Positions 1 through 6,507 of a stretch of DNA of 7,080 nucleotides are shown here, piece by piece (the first letter of the stretch is position 1; every line of letters starts with the position of its first letter). The notes below the pieces were generated by a model. The model made no database searches. It was not told the DNA's origin and was given only the letters and a program-made list of their open reading frames with translations. Both the position numbers and the translations under genes were made by a program. The DNA is from JAQIBY01 sp051747965 (GTDB lineage: Bacteria > Bacteroidota > Bacteroidia > Bacteroidales > ML635J-15). The DNA is taken from positions 1-7,080 of the forward strand of contig JBNJGS010000093.1 in NCBI GenBank assembly GCA_051747965.1, written 5' to 3'.

Positions 1-2202
1 AACAAACGCAAAAACCAAAACGACAAGACCCGCGGGCTGAAAAACCTGCATGTGCTGATTCTGTTGACTGTACTTGGATTTATCCTGTACGGCAACACCC
101 TGAAACACGATTATGCCCTGGATGATGCCATTGCCATCAGAGACAATGTTTTTACACAACAGGGAATACAGGGTGTGGATGATATATTTAAGTACGATAG
201 CTTTGTAGGGTTCTGGCTGAATTCATACAAAGGAAAAACCGCAGAACAAATACAGGAAGAGAAAAAGCTCGTTGCCGGTGGAAGATATCGTCCCCTTAGC
301 TTTGCCATGTTCGCCATCGAAAAGGAAATTTTTGGAGAAGGCCCTGCAAAACACCACTTTTTTAATCTGTTGTATTATATCCTGACCGCTTTTGTTTTGT
401 ACCTCTTCCTGAAAAAACTGTTTCCGGAGAATAAAAAGTATCCCTGGCTTTCAATACCCATCATAGCCACATTACTCTTTATGGCGCATCCGGTGCACAC
501 CGAAGTGGTAGCAAACATCAAAGGCCGCGATGAAATTATGTCTTTCCTGGGTGCCTTGCTGGCAGGATATGCTTACCTGCAATATCTCAACAATCCCAAA
601 AATAAATTTCTGATCCTGACCTTTATTGCCATGTTCGCCGGCCTGCTTTCCAAGGAAAATGCCATTACATGGCTGGCCGTCATTCCGGTGGCTGGTTTGT
701 TTTTTAAAGAAAAATCCCTGAGAAAGCACGTAAAACCTTTTTTAAGTCTGCTCTTTGCCAGTGCAGTATTCCTGCTTATCCGACAGTCTGTCCTGGGTTG
801 GGGGAGTAGCGGCACAGATCAGATTGCCCGGGAACTGATGAACAATCCCTTCCTTATGGTCGAAGGGAATGAACGAATAGGGACCATCATGCTGACTTTG
901 CTGGTGTATTTGAGACTGCTGGTGTTTCCTCATCCGCTTACCTATGATTATTATCCTTTTCATATTGAGTATATGAGTCTGAACGAAGGGCTTCCCTTGC
1001 TTTCACTTCTTATCCATATCTCAATGTTTGTGATAATGTTGTGGGCGTTGCTGGCTTTTATCAAAAAGCAGGTAAAACCATGGCTTAAAATGGCAGGTCT
1101 GATTACAATCATGTACCTGGCACCACTTTCTGTGGTGTCTAATATATTTTTCCCTGTGGGATCTTTTATGAATGAACGATTCATTTACTTCTCATCCCTG
1201 GCTTTTGTGTTGCTTATTGCAGTGATTATGGATTATGTAGCCAACAGGGAGCGGGAAGACAGGCCTGTGCTGAAAAATGTGGTGAGCATAGTCCTGGTGG
1301 TCGTTATGGGCTTGTATTCAGTGAAAACGATTGCAAGAAACCAGGTATGGGAAAATGATTTCACCCTATTTACTACAGATGTGGAAACATCGGTAAACTC
1401 TGCCAAAAGCAATACTTCTGCAGGTGGAAAACTGATAGAAAAGGCCAAAAGCATCAAGGATACGGAAAAATCCGATGAAATGCTTGACCAGGCTATAATA
1501 TACCTGAACCGTGCACTGGAAATTCATCCGGCTTATGTTGATGCCATGCTTTTACTTGGAAATGCACATTATCAGAAAGACCTGGATGTTGTTAAAGCTG
1601 TTGATTGGTATGCAGAAATCCTGAAACGAAGACCCTATCATACCCACGCTATACAAAACACAAAACTCATTTTGCCACAGGTTGTTGGTTTCCTGGCTGA
1701 GAATAAGTCACCCAATACCCCGGATGAGGTCATTGATGTCTGCGAAAAACTACATGCCATAAAGCCTGAAATTCCTGAAGTGTACAGGGTTGAAGGTCTG
1801 ATGTATGCAAGGTACAAAAATCAGTTTGAGAAAGCCATCCCTTTATATGAAAAGGCACTGGAACTTAAACCTGATTATGTTGATGTCTGGAAAGATCTGG
1901 GTGTAATATACGGCCAGTCCAAAGATTACGAAGAGGCATTGCGTTGTTTTGAAAAAGTACATGAATTGAAACCAAATGATATGCAGGCATTGCTAAACCT
2001 GGGTATTACCTACCAAAATGCCGGTGAAATACAAAAATCCATCCCGTATTTTAAACAGGTGCTGGAAGAACAACCAGAAAACATGCAGGCCCTGTATTTT
2101 CTCGGGAATGCATATAAATCACTGGGTGATATAAGTCAGGCAAACAAATATTTTGCACGATATAACAATCTACAGTCTCAGTCAAATCAAAATAAGCAAT
2201 AA
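1..2202 (+). CDS. TMTC-like GT-C membrane glycosyltransferase with C-terminal TPR repeats (5' partial)
   Basis: Probable integral membrane glycosyltransferase using a polyprenyl-phosphate sugar on the periplasmic face. The frame is open from base 1 and the residues before the GTG at 52 are Lys/Arg/Asn-rich (NKRKNQNDKTRGLKN), as expected for a cytoplasmic N-terminus before a membrane segment, so the start is probably upstream of the window and GTG 52 is only the first in-window start. Numbering from that GTG: an acidic pair in YALDDAIAI (21-29) fits the GT-C catalytic loop; RYRPLSF (78-84), HPVHTEVV (146-153) with GRDE (158-161), SKENAI (200-205), LTYDYYPF (296-303) and NERFIYFSS (374-382) resemble the conserved blocks of eukaryotic TMTC proteins, including the region named DUF1736. 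About ten hydrophobic segments cover residues 1-425. From about 473 to 705 there are TPR units, one near 475-530 and four in tandem from about 576. Human TMTCs O-mannosylate cadherins; the bacterial substrate is unknown. It is separated from the next gene by a probable terminator. The family call is firm, the donor and acceptor are not. Confidence 0.85.
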   Translation, partial: NKRKNQNDKTRGLKNLHVLILLTVLGFILYGNTLKHDYALDDAIAIRDNVFTQQGIQGVDDIFKYDSFVGFWLNSYKGKTAEQIQEEKKLVAGGRYRPLSFAMFAIEKEIFGEGPAKHHFFNLLYYILTAFVLYLFLKKLFPENKKYPWLSIPIIATLLFMAHPVHTEVVANIKGRDEIMSFLGALLAGYAYLQYLNNPKNKFLILTFIAMFAGLLSKENAITWLAVIPVAGLFFKEKSLRKHVKPFLSLLFASAVFLLIRQSVLGWGSSGTDQIARELMNNPFLMVEGNERIGTIMLTLLVYLRLLVFPHPLTYDYYPFHIEYMSLNEGLPLLSLLIHISMFVIMLWALLAFIKKQVKPWLKMAGLITIMYLAPLSVVSNIFFPVGSFMNERFIYFSSLAFVLLIAVIMDYVANREREDRPVLKNVVSIVLVVVMGLYSVKTIARNQVWENDFTLFTTDVETSVNSAKSNTSAGGKLIEKAKSIKDTEKSDEMLDQAIIYLNRALEIHPAYVDAMLLLGNAHYQKDLDVVKAVDWYAEILKRRPYHTHAIQNTKLILPQVVGFLAENKSPNTPDEVIDVCEKLHAIKPEIPEVYRVEGLMYARYKNQFEKAIPLYEKALELKPDYVDVWKDLGVIYGQSKDYEEALRCFEKVHELKPNDMQALLNLGITYQNAGEIQKSIPYFKQVLEEQPENMQALYFLGNAYKSLGDISQANKYFARYNNLQSQSNQNKQ

Positions 2203-2223
2203 AAGCAGGAAGAAAATGATGCA

Positions 2224-2250
2224 GCTTTTAATCTAAAAGCCTTTTATTAT
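2224..2250 (+). terminator. Probable intrinsic terminator after the TMTC-like gene
   Basis: A perfect 7-bp inverted repeat, GCTTTTA at 2224-2230 and TAAAAGC at 2234-2240, encloses a 3-base loop (ATC) and is followed by the T-rich run CTTTTATTAT (2241-2250). It starts 22 bases after the TAA of the upstream gene. The stem has only two G-C pairs, so it may be weak. The second arm can also pair with the T-run, so alternative folds exist. Confidence 0.5.
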
Positions 2251-2255
2251 CTTTG
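2248..2255 (+). promoter_or_regulatory. Bacteroidota-type -7 promoter element (TAnnTTTG)
   Basis: TATCTTTG exactly fits the TAnnTTTG -7 consensus used by the Bacteroidota primary sigma factor. A start of transcription just downstream would leave a leader of about 20 bases before the GTG at 2282. The -33 region (around 2226-2229, TTTT) lacks a clear TTG and overlaps the terminator hairpin, so only half of the promoter is convincing. The position in the only intergenic gap of the window supports the call; a chance match remains possible. Confidence 0.45.
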
Positions 2256-2281
2256 GTGCTTTATCTGAAACCTGTTACTAA

Positions 2282-2929
2282 GTGTCGAAACCGGGCAAAT
2301 ATCGTTTCGTTTTAACAGCCGGCATGTTTATATTGCTTGCAAAGCTTGTGGTATTGCTTTTTACTGAAAAAGAGAGCTTTCACCTGGGTATAGATGCTCG
2401 GCATTCAGCCCCTGGAGATATCCTGTTCTTCTATTTTACCTGGCTGGGAGACGGTTTGTTTGCCCTTGCCGTGATTCTTATTGCTGCCTTTTTTCGCTTC
2501 CGTTACGCTATTTTTACCGCCCTGGCGTTTCTGAGCTCTGGATTGCTTGTGCAATTACTCAAGCACCTTGCCTTTTCCGGAGCAATGCGGCCTGTAAAAT
2601 ACTTCAGCGAACAGGGCATACACCTGAACCTGGTGGATGGAGTGGATTACCATTCGTTTCTGAGTTTCCCTTCCGGACATTCCGCGTCTGCATGGGCTGT
2701 TTTTACAGCCATGGCACTGATCTCCCACAAAAAGCCGGTGCAGGTTATTCTCCTGATTCTGGCTGCCCTGGTGGCCTTTTCCCGGGTTTACCTTTCTCAA
2801 CATTTTCTTATGGATACCTTTGCCGGAGGAATGATAGGATTTATCGCCGCCCTGGCATTCTGGCGTGTGCAAAGCCGCTGGAATAAAACCTGGCTTGACA
2901 GCTCACTGACAAAACTCATTGCCAAATGA
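2282..2929 (+). CDS. PAP2-family membrane phosphatase (lipid phosphate or polyprenyl-pyrophosphate phosphatase)
   Basis: Membrane-bound acid phosphatase of the PAP2 superfamily, 215 residues. The three catalytic motifs are present: K94...R103-P104, PSGH at 130-133, and S167-R168 with H174 and D178 (SRVYLSQHFLMD). His133 and His174 would be the general acid and the nucleophile by family analogy. Hydrophobic segments lie near 8-27, 47-70, 76-93, 134-148, 153-167 and 180-194, which suits an enzyme with its active site at the outer face of the inner membrane. The start is GTG 2282, directly after an in-frame TAA at 2279-2281; the next ATG (residue 15) would cut into the first membrane segment. 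There is no Shine-Dalgarno sequence. The last four bases overlap the next gene (ATGA). Family members hydrolyse undecaprenyl pyrophosphate, phosphatidylglycerol phosphate or lipid A phosphate. The neighbouring polyprenyl-sugar enzymes favour carrier recycling or lipid A trimming, but the substrate cannot be read from sequence. The first motif has eight residues between Lys and Arg where the classic form has six. Confidence 0.9.
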   Translation: MSKPGKYRFVLTAGMFILLAKLVVLLFTEKESFHLGIDARHSAPGDILFFYFTWLGDGLFALAVILIAAFFRFRYAIFTALAFLSSGLLVQLLKHLAFSGAMRPVKYFSEQGIHLNLVDGVDYHSFLSFPSGHSASAWAVFTAMALISHKKPVQVILLILAALVAFSRVYLSQHFLMDTFAGGMIGFIAALAFWRVQSRWNKTWLDSSLTKLIAK

Positions 2930-4596
2930 AACTTCAACAGCTTTCACAAACAAAAATCCAATTGCTGATTGTTCTGATATCAGCCCTGCTGTTTATCCCT
3001 TTTACCGGACAGGTGCATCTGTTCGACTGGGATGAAATCAATTTTGCCGAGTCTGCCCGGGAAATGCTGGAAACAGGTAATTACCTGGAAGTGCAGGTGG
3101 ATTATCAGACATTCTGGGAAAAACCACCCCTGTTTATCTGGATGCAGGCACTGTCCATGAAACTGTTTGGCGTGAATGAATTTGCTGCACGTTTTCCCAA
3201 TGCCGTTTGTGGAATTTTTACCCTGCTGGTTTTATACAACATTGGAAGCCGACTGTACAATAAACGATTCGGACTACTGTGGGTGCTGGTTTACCTGGCT
3301 TCTTTTTTTCCTTTCTTCTATTTCAAAACCGGCATCATAGACCCATGGTTTAACCTGTTTATGTTCCTTGGCCTGTATTACCTGTTCCGGTATTTCCGTG
3401 GGCGGGATACCCTGCAGATTTCCCTGGCTGCCCTGTTTACCGGACTTGCTGTATTGACAAAAGGTCCGGTAGGTGTGCTTATCGTGGGACTGGCAGCCAT
3501 AATTTATCTCTTTTTTGTGCGTTTCCGTGTGGTGATAAAATGGTGGGATGTCCTGCTGTTTCTGCTGATTGTCAGCCTTACCGGTGGATTTTGGTTTTTG
3601 CTTATGTTGCTCAAAGGGGAATCACAAATGATTGTGGATTTCATTCAGTATCAGATACGCCTGTTCCGTACAGAGGATGCCGGTCACGGTGGCTTTCTGC
3701 TGTATCACTTTGTGGTCATCTTCATTGGTGTTTTTCCTGCTTCTGTTTTTGCCCTCAAAGGATTCAGACGTACCCGTGGAGGGGATGAAAAGGCTGCCTT
3801 TCGCCGGCTGATGAAAATTCTCTTCTGGACAGTGATGATTCTCTTTACCATCGTCAATACCAAAATTATACACTACTCTTCCCTGGCATGGTATCCTGTG
3901 ACCTTCCTGGCGGCCTATGTAATCATGAATATACAGCAACGCAATTATCGTTTCCCCTTGTGGATGAAAATTGTGCTTGGCGTGATGAGCGGCGTGTACG
4001 CAATGATGGTGGCGGCCTTGCCATTTTTCGATGCCATCAAACACAGAATTATTGAAAAAGGCTGGATTAAGGATCCATTTGCCATGGCTAACCTTGAGGC
4101 TGAAGCCGGTTGGCTGGGTTTTGAAGGTTTTGTTGGCTTATTTCTGATTGGAGGCTTTGTGTGGATGCTCATTCGCCTGAAAAAGCGGAGGTACAAATCA
4201 GCTGTCTATCCTTTCCTGATCGGATCGGTGATTTTTATTTATACCGCTACTGTATTCGTTACTCCTCGTGTGGAGCGTTATAGCCAGAATGCTGCAATAG
4301 AATTTTATCAATCCCTGCAGGGAAAGGATGTGTATGTTGCTCCACTGGGATTTAAATCTTACGCGCATTTGTTTTATTCACGTAAACCGGAACCTGAAGT
4401 ACATCGCGGTACCTGGTGGAAACTCAATGCCAAAATCGATAAACCTGCGTATTTTGTGACGAAAATTCATAAATTGCAGAACGAACTTGAAAAACATCCC
4501 GGGCTTGAAGTGCTGTATGAAAAAAACGGCTTTGTTTTTTGCGTTCGTAAACCACATGAAGACGAAGATAAAGGTTTAGATTATGATAAAGAATAA
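2926..4596 (+). CDS. ArnT/PMT-like GT-C glycosyltransferase (GT39/GT83 type)
   Basis: Integral membrane transferase predicted to move a sugar from a polyprenyl phosphate to an envelope acceptor on the periplasmic side. Its 556 residues match the usual ArnT length of about 550. Visible blocks: first periplasmic loop with the acidic motif DWDE (34-37) and ESAREM (42-47), the EKPPLF motif (65-70) followed by LFGVNEFAARFPNA (80-93), a second acidic site in TGIIDPW (135-141), and LTKGPVGV (177-184). About 11-12 hydrophobic segments extend to about residue 447, followed by a soluble C-terminal domain of roughly 110 residues, as in ArnT. The ATG at 2926 overlaps the PAP2 stop as ATGA, suggesting translational coupling; the 3' end overlaps the GT2 gene by 14 bases. 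ArnT itself adds aminoarabinose to lipid A, while other members of the superfamily modify proteins or glycans, so the acceptor here is open. The GT2 encoded next is the obvious candidate to make its lipid-linked donor. Confidence 0.86.
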   Translation: MKLQQLSQTKIQLLIVLISALLFIPFTGQVHLFDWDEINFAESAREMLETGNYLEVQVDYQTFWEKPPLFIWMQALSMKLFGVNEFAARFPNAVCGIFTLLVLYNIGSRLYNKRFGLLWVLVYLASFFPFFYFKTGIIDPWFNLFMFLGLYYLFRYFRGRDTLQISLAALFTGLAVLTKGPVGVLIVGLAAIIYLFFVRFRVVIKWWDVLLFLLIVSLTGGFWFLLMLLKGESQMIVDFIQYQIRLFRTEDAGHGGFLLYHFVVIFIGVFPASVFALKGFRRTRGGDEKAAFRRLMKILFWTVMILFTIVNTKIIHYSSLAWYPVTFLAAYVIMNIQQRNYRFPLWMKIVLGVMSGVYAMMVAALPFFDAIKHRIIEKGWIKDPFAMANLEAEAGWLGFEGFVGLFLIGGFVWMLIRLKKRRYKSAVYPFLIGSVIFIYTATVFVTPRVERYSQNAAIEFYQSLQGKDVYVAPLGFKSYAHLFYSRKPEPEVHRGTWWKLNAKIDKPAYFVTKIHKLQNELEKHPGLEVLYEKNGFVFCVRKPHEDEDKGLDYDKE

Positions 4597-5335
4597 AAAA
4601 GTGGCTGTTGTGTTGCCGGCCTATAATGCCGAGCGCACACTTGAAAAAACCTATCATGAGATTCCACAGGAAATTGTGGATGAAGTCATCCTCGTGGATG
4701 ATAAAAGCAGTGACAATACCGTGCAAGTAGGGAAGTCGCTGGGGATCAGGCATATCATCACCCATAAGGAAAACAAGGGCTACGGCGGGAACCAGAAGTC
4801 CTGTTACAACACTGCCCTGCAGCTTGGTGCTGATATTGTTATTATGTTGCATCCGGATTACCAGTACACCCCGCGACTGATTGAAAGCATGGCTTATCTG
4901 ATTGCAAATGATGTGTATCCGGTCGTGCTGGGCTCACGTATCCTGGGCAAAGGAGCACTGAAAGGAGGGATGCCTTTCTACAAGTACGTGGCCAATCGCA
5001 TGCTGACACTTGTTCAAAACTGGCTGCTGGGACAGAAATTGTCTGAATATCATACCGGCTACCGGGCATTCTCCGCAGAAGTACTCAAACGCATTGATTA
5101 CAATGCCAATTCAGATGATTTTGTCTTTGATAATCAGATGCTGGCGCAGATTTTTTTTGCGGGCTATGAGATTGCAGAAATTACCTGCCCGACAAAATAT
5201 TTTGATGAAGCTTCTTCTATCAACTTTCGCCGTTCTGCAAAATACGGACTTGGTGTGTTGGGAACATCGTTTAAATACCGGTTCCAGAAGTGGGGTCTGG
5301 CAAAATACCGCATTTTTAAGTTAAGAGATGTATGA
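4583..5335 (+). CDS. DPM1-like family 2 glycosyltransferase (polyprenyl-phosphate sugar synthase candidate)
   Basis: Soluble GT-A fold glycosyltransferase of family GT2, 250 residues, closest in layout to dolichol/polyprenyl-phosphate hexose synthases. Seen in order: VVLPAYNAERTL (9-20), the nucleotide-binding VDDKSSDNT (38-46), ENKGYGGNQKS (63-73), the metal-binding position as LHPDYQYTP (89-97) with HPD in place of the usual DxD, LGSRILGKG (116-124), SEYHTGYRAFS (154-164) and DDFVFDNQM (178-186) in the acceptor/catalytic half, and a basic stretch SINFRRSAKYG (212-222). There are no C-terminal membrane segments, so it would act as a peripheral cytoplasmic-face enzyme, as bacterial and human soluble DPM1-type enzymes do. 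The ATG at 4583 lies 14 bases inside the preceding gene, with a Shine-Dalgarno-like AAAGG at 4570-4574, eight bases upstream. The gene ends in an ATGA overlap with the CapA-like gene. The sugar is not predictable; mannose, glucose or a derivative are all possible. Confidence 0.92.
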   Translation: MIKNKKVAVVLPAYNAERTLEKTYHEIPQEIVDEVILVDDKSSDNTVQVGKSLGIRHIITHKENKGYGGNQKSCYNTALQLGADIVIMLHPDYQYTPRLIESMAYLIANDVYPVVLGSRILGKGALKGGMPFYKYVANRMLTLVQNWLLGQKLSEYHTGYRAFSAEVLKRIDYNANSDDFVFDNQMLAQIFFAGYEIAEITCPTKYFDEASSINFRRSAKYGLGVLGTSFKYRFQKWGLAKYRIFKLRDV

Positions 5336-6507
5336 AAAAAATCGTGTGGCTGATTGTGCTGCTGTTTCCATGGATTATGACTGTAGCGCAGGATAAGGAG
5401 AAAGTTGATTTTTTATTTGCCGGTGATATTATGACCCATGGTGATCAGTTGCGCTCAGCCTATTATCCGGAAGACTCAAGCTGGAATTTTGAAATATGGT
5501 TTGAAGACATTGATCACTTGCTGCAGGCTGCTGATTTTACCATCGGTAACCTGGAGACACCCCTTGGTATAAAGCCGTTCAAAGGCTATCCCAGCTTTGG
5601 AGCACCGGTAAAACTGGCAGAAGATCTGAAAAATGCCGGTTTCAATGTGCTGGTGACAGCCAACAATCATGCCTTTGACCGCGGTAAGGCAGGCCTTGTC
5701 AGTACGCTGGATGTGCTCGATAGCCTGAATATTCAGCACACAGGGACCTGGAATTCGGATAAGGAAAGACGGCAATTGACACCTTTGATTCTCGAAAAAG
5801 ACGGTATGCGGATTGCAGTACTCAATTATTCCTATGGATCCAACGCCTGGCCTGTGCCTGGTATGATGGGCTGGATCAGTGAAATCCGCATGAAAGAAGA
5901 AATTCAGGCTGCACAAGCACAGAATCCCGATAAAATTCTTGTTTTCATGCACTGGGGCAATGAATATCAGTCGTTTCCATCGCAAAAGCAAAAAGCGCTG
6001 AAAGAAAAACTCTCAGACTGGGGCGCGGATTACATCATCGGGTCGCATCCCCACGTGTTGCAGCCCATGGAGTGGCATCAGGAGAGTACAGGTGAAAGTT
6101 TTGTTGCCTGGTCGCTTGGTAATCTCATTTCAAATATGTATTTTAAACGCACCGATGGCGGTGCTTTGCTTCACATGCAGTTGCAAAAAGAGAATGGAGA
6201 GGTGAGCATCAGTAAAGCCGGATACATTTTGTTGTATGTGTACAAATACCGGGATGAAAACAATCACATACAGTATCGCCTGCGGCCAATACATGAATAC
6301 AGCGGTCATCCCGAATGTTTTGCAGATGATGCGTATGAAAAAATGCTGAAATACAAATCCCTTGCTGATCCGGTGATGAAGTACAACATCAATGTTCCGG
6401 CATGGGAAGACGAAATATATACATCGTATGAAGAAAAAACTGAATATATTCCTAAGCTTAGTTTTCCTGTTATGCCTGTCAAATACAGGCTTCAGTCAGG
6501 AAAGTGA
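5332..6507 (+). CDS. Secreted CapA-family protein (metallophosphoesterase-like fold)
   Basis: Exported protein of 391 residues in the CapA/PgsA family (PGA_cap domain), which has a calcineurin-like metallophosphoesterase fold. A signal peptide covers about residues 1-19 (KK, a hydrophobic core, then TVA before QDKEK). The metal-site motifs are intact: FAGDIMTHGD (29-38), GNLETP (72-77), TANNHAFDRG (109-118), FMHWGNEY (205-212), GSHPHVLQP (237-245) and WSLGNLI (260-266). The domain ends near residue 320; the remaining 70 residues form a charged, Tyr-rich tail with no motif I recognise. In Bacillus, CapA/PgsA takes part in making or exporting poly-gamma-glutamate, but the other polyglutamate genes (a CapB ligase or CapC) are not in this window, so that role should not be assumed. 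Its place after a sugar-lipid synthase suggests envelope glycan or lipid metabolism. The start overlaps the GT2 stop as ATGA, and the last 80 bases overlap the next gene in another frame. Confidence 0.91.
   Translation: MKKIVWLIVLLFPWIMTVAQDKEKVDFLFAGDIMTHGDQLRSAYYPEDSSWNFEIWFEDIDHLLQAADFTIGNLETPLGIKPFKGYPSFGAPVKLAEDLKNAGFNVLVTANNHAFDRGKAGLVSTLDVLDSLNIQHTGTWNSDKERRQLTPLILEKDGMRIAVLNYSYGSNAWPVPGMMGWISEIRMKEEIQAAQAQNPDKILVFMHWGNEYQSFPSQKQKALKEKLSDWGADYIIGSHPHVLQPMEWHQESTGESFVAWSLGNLISNMYFKRTDGGALLHMQLQKENGEVSISKAGYILLYVYKYRDENNHIQYRLRPIHEYSGHPECFADDAYEKMLKYKSLADPVMKYNINVPAWEDEIYTSYEEKTEYIPKLSFPVMPVKYRLQSGK

Noticed and set aside
50..58. ATG at 50-52 as the start of the first gene
   Set aside because: It is out of frame with the long gene and hits TGA after one further codon. 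The long frame is already open from base 1.
2324..2929. ATG at 2324 as the start of the PAP2 gene
   Set aside because: It would remove the basic N-terminus and half of the first membrane segment; GTG 2282 sits well placed behind the promoter-like element.
3622..4044. Minus-strand open frame of about 140 codons
   Set aside because: It lies opposite the ArnT-like gene, and its translation is His/Gln/Lys-rich without domains or membrane pattern, typical of an antisense shadow.
4424..4852. Minus-strand open frame across the GT-C/GT2 junction
   Set aside because: It is antisense to two well-supported genes with strong motifs, and its product has no family-like features.
5476..5991. Minus-strand open frame of about 171 codons
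   Set aside because: It is fully antisense to the conserved CapA metal-site region; its translation shows no recognisable motif or signal peptide.
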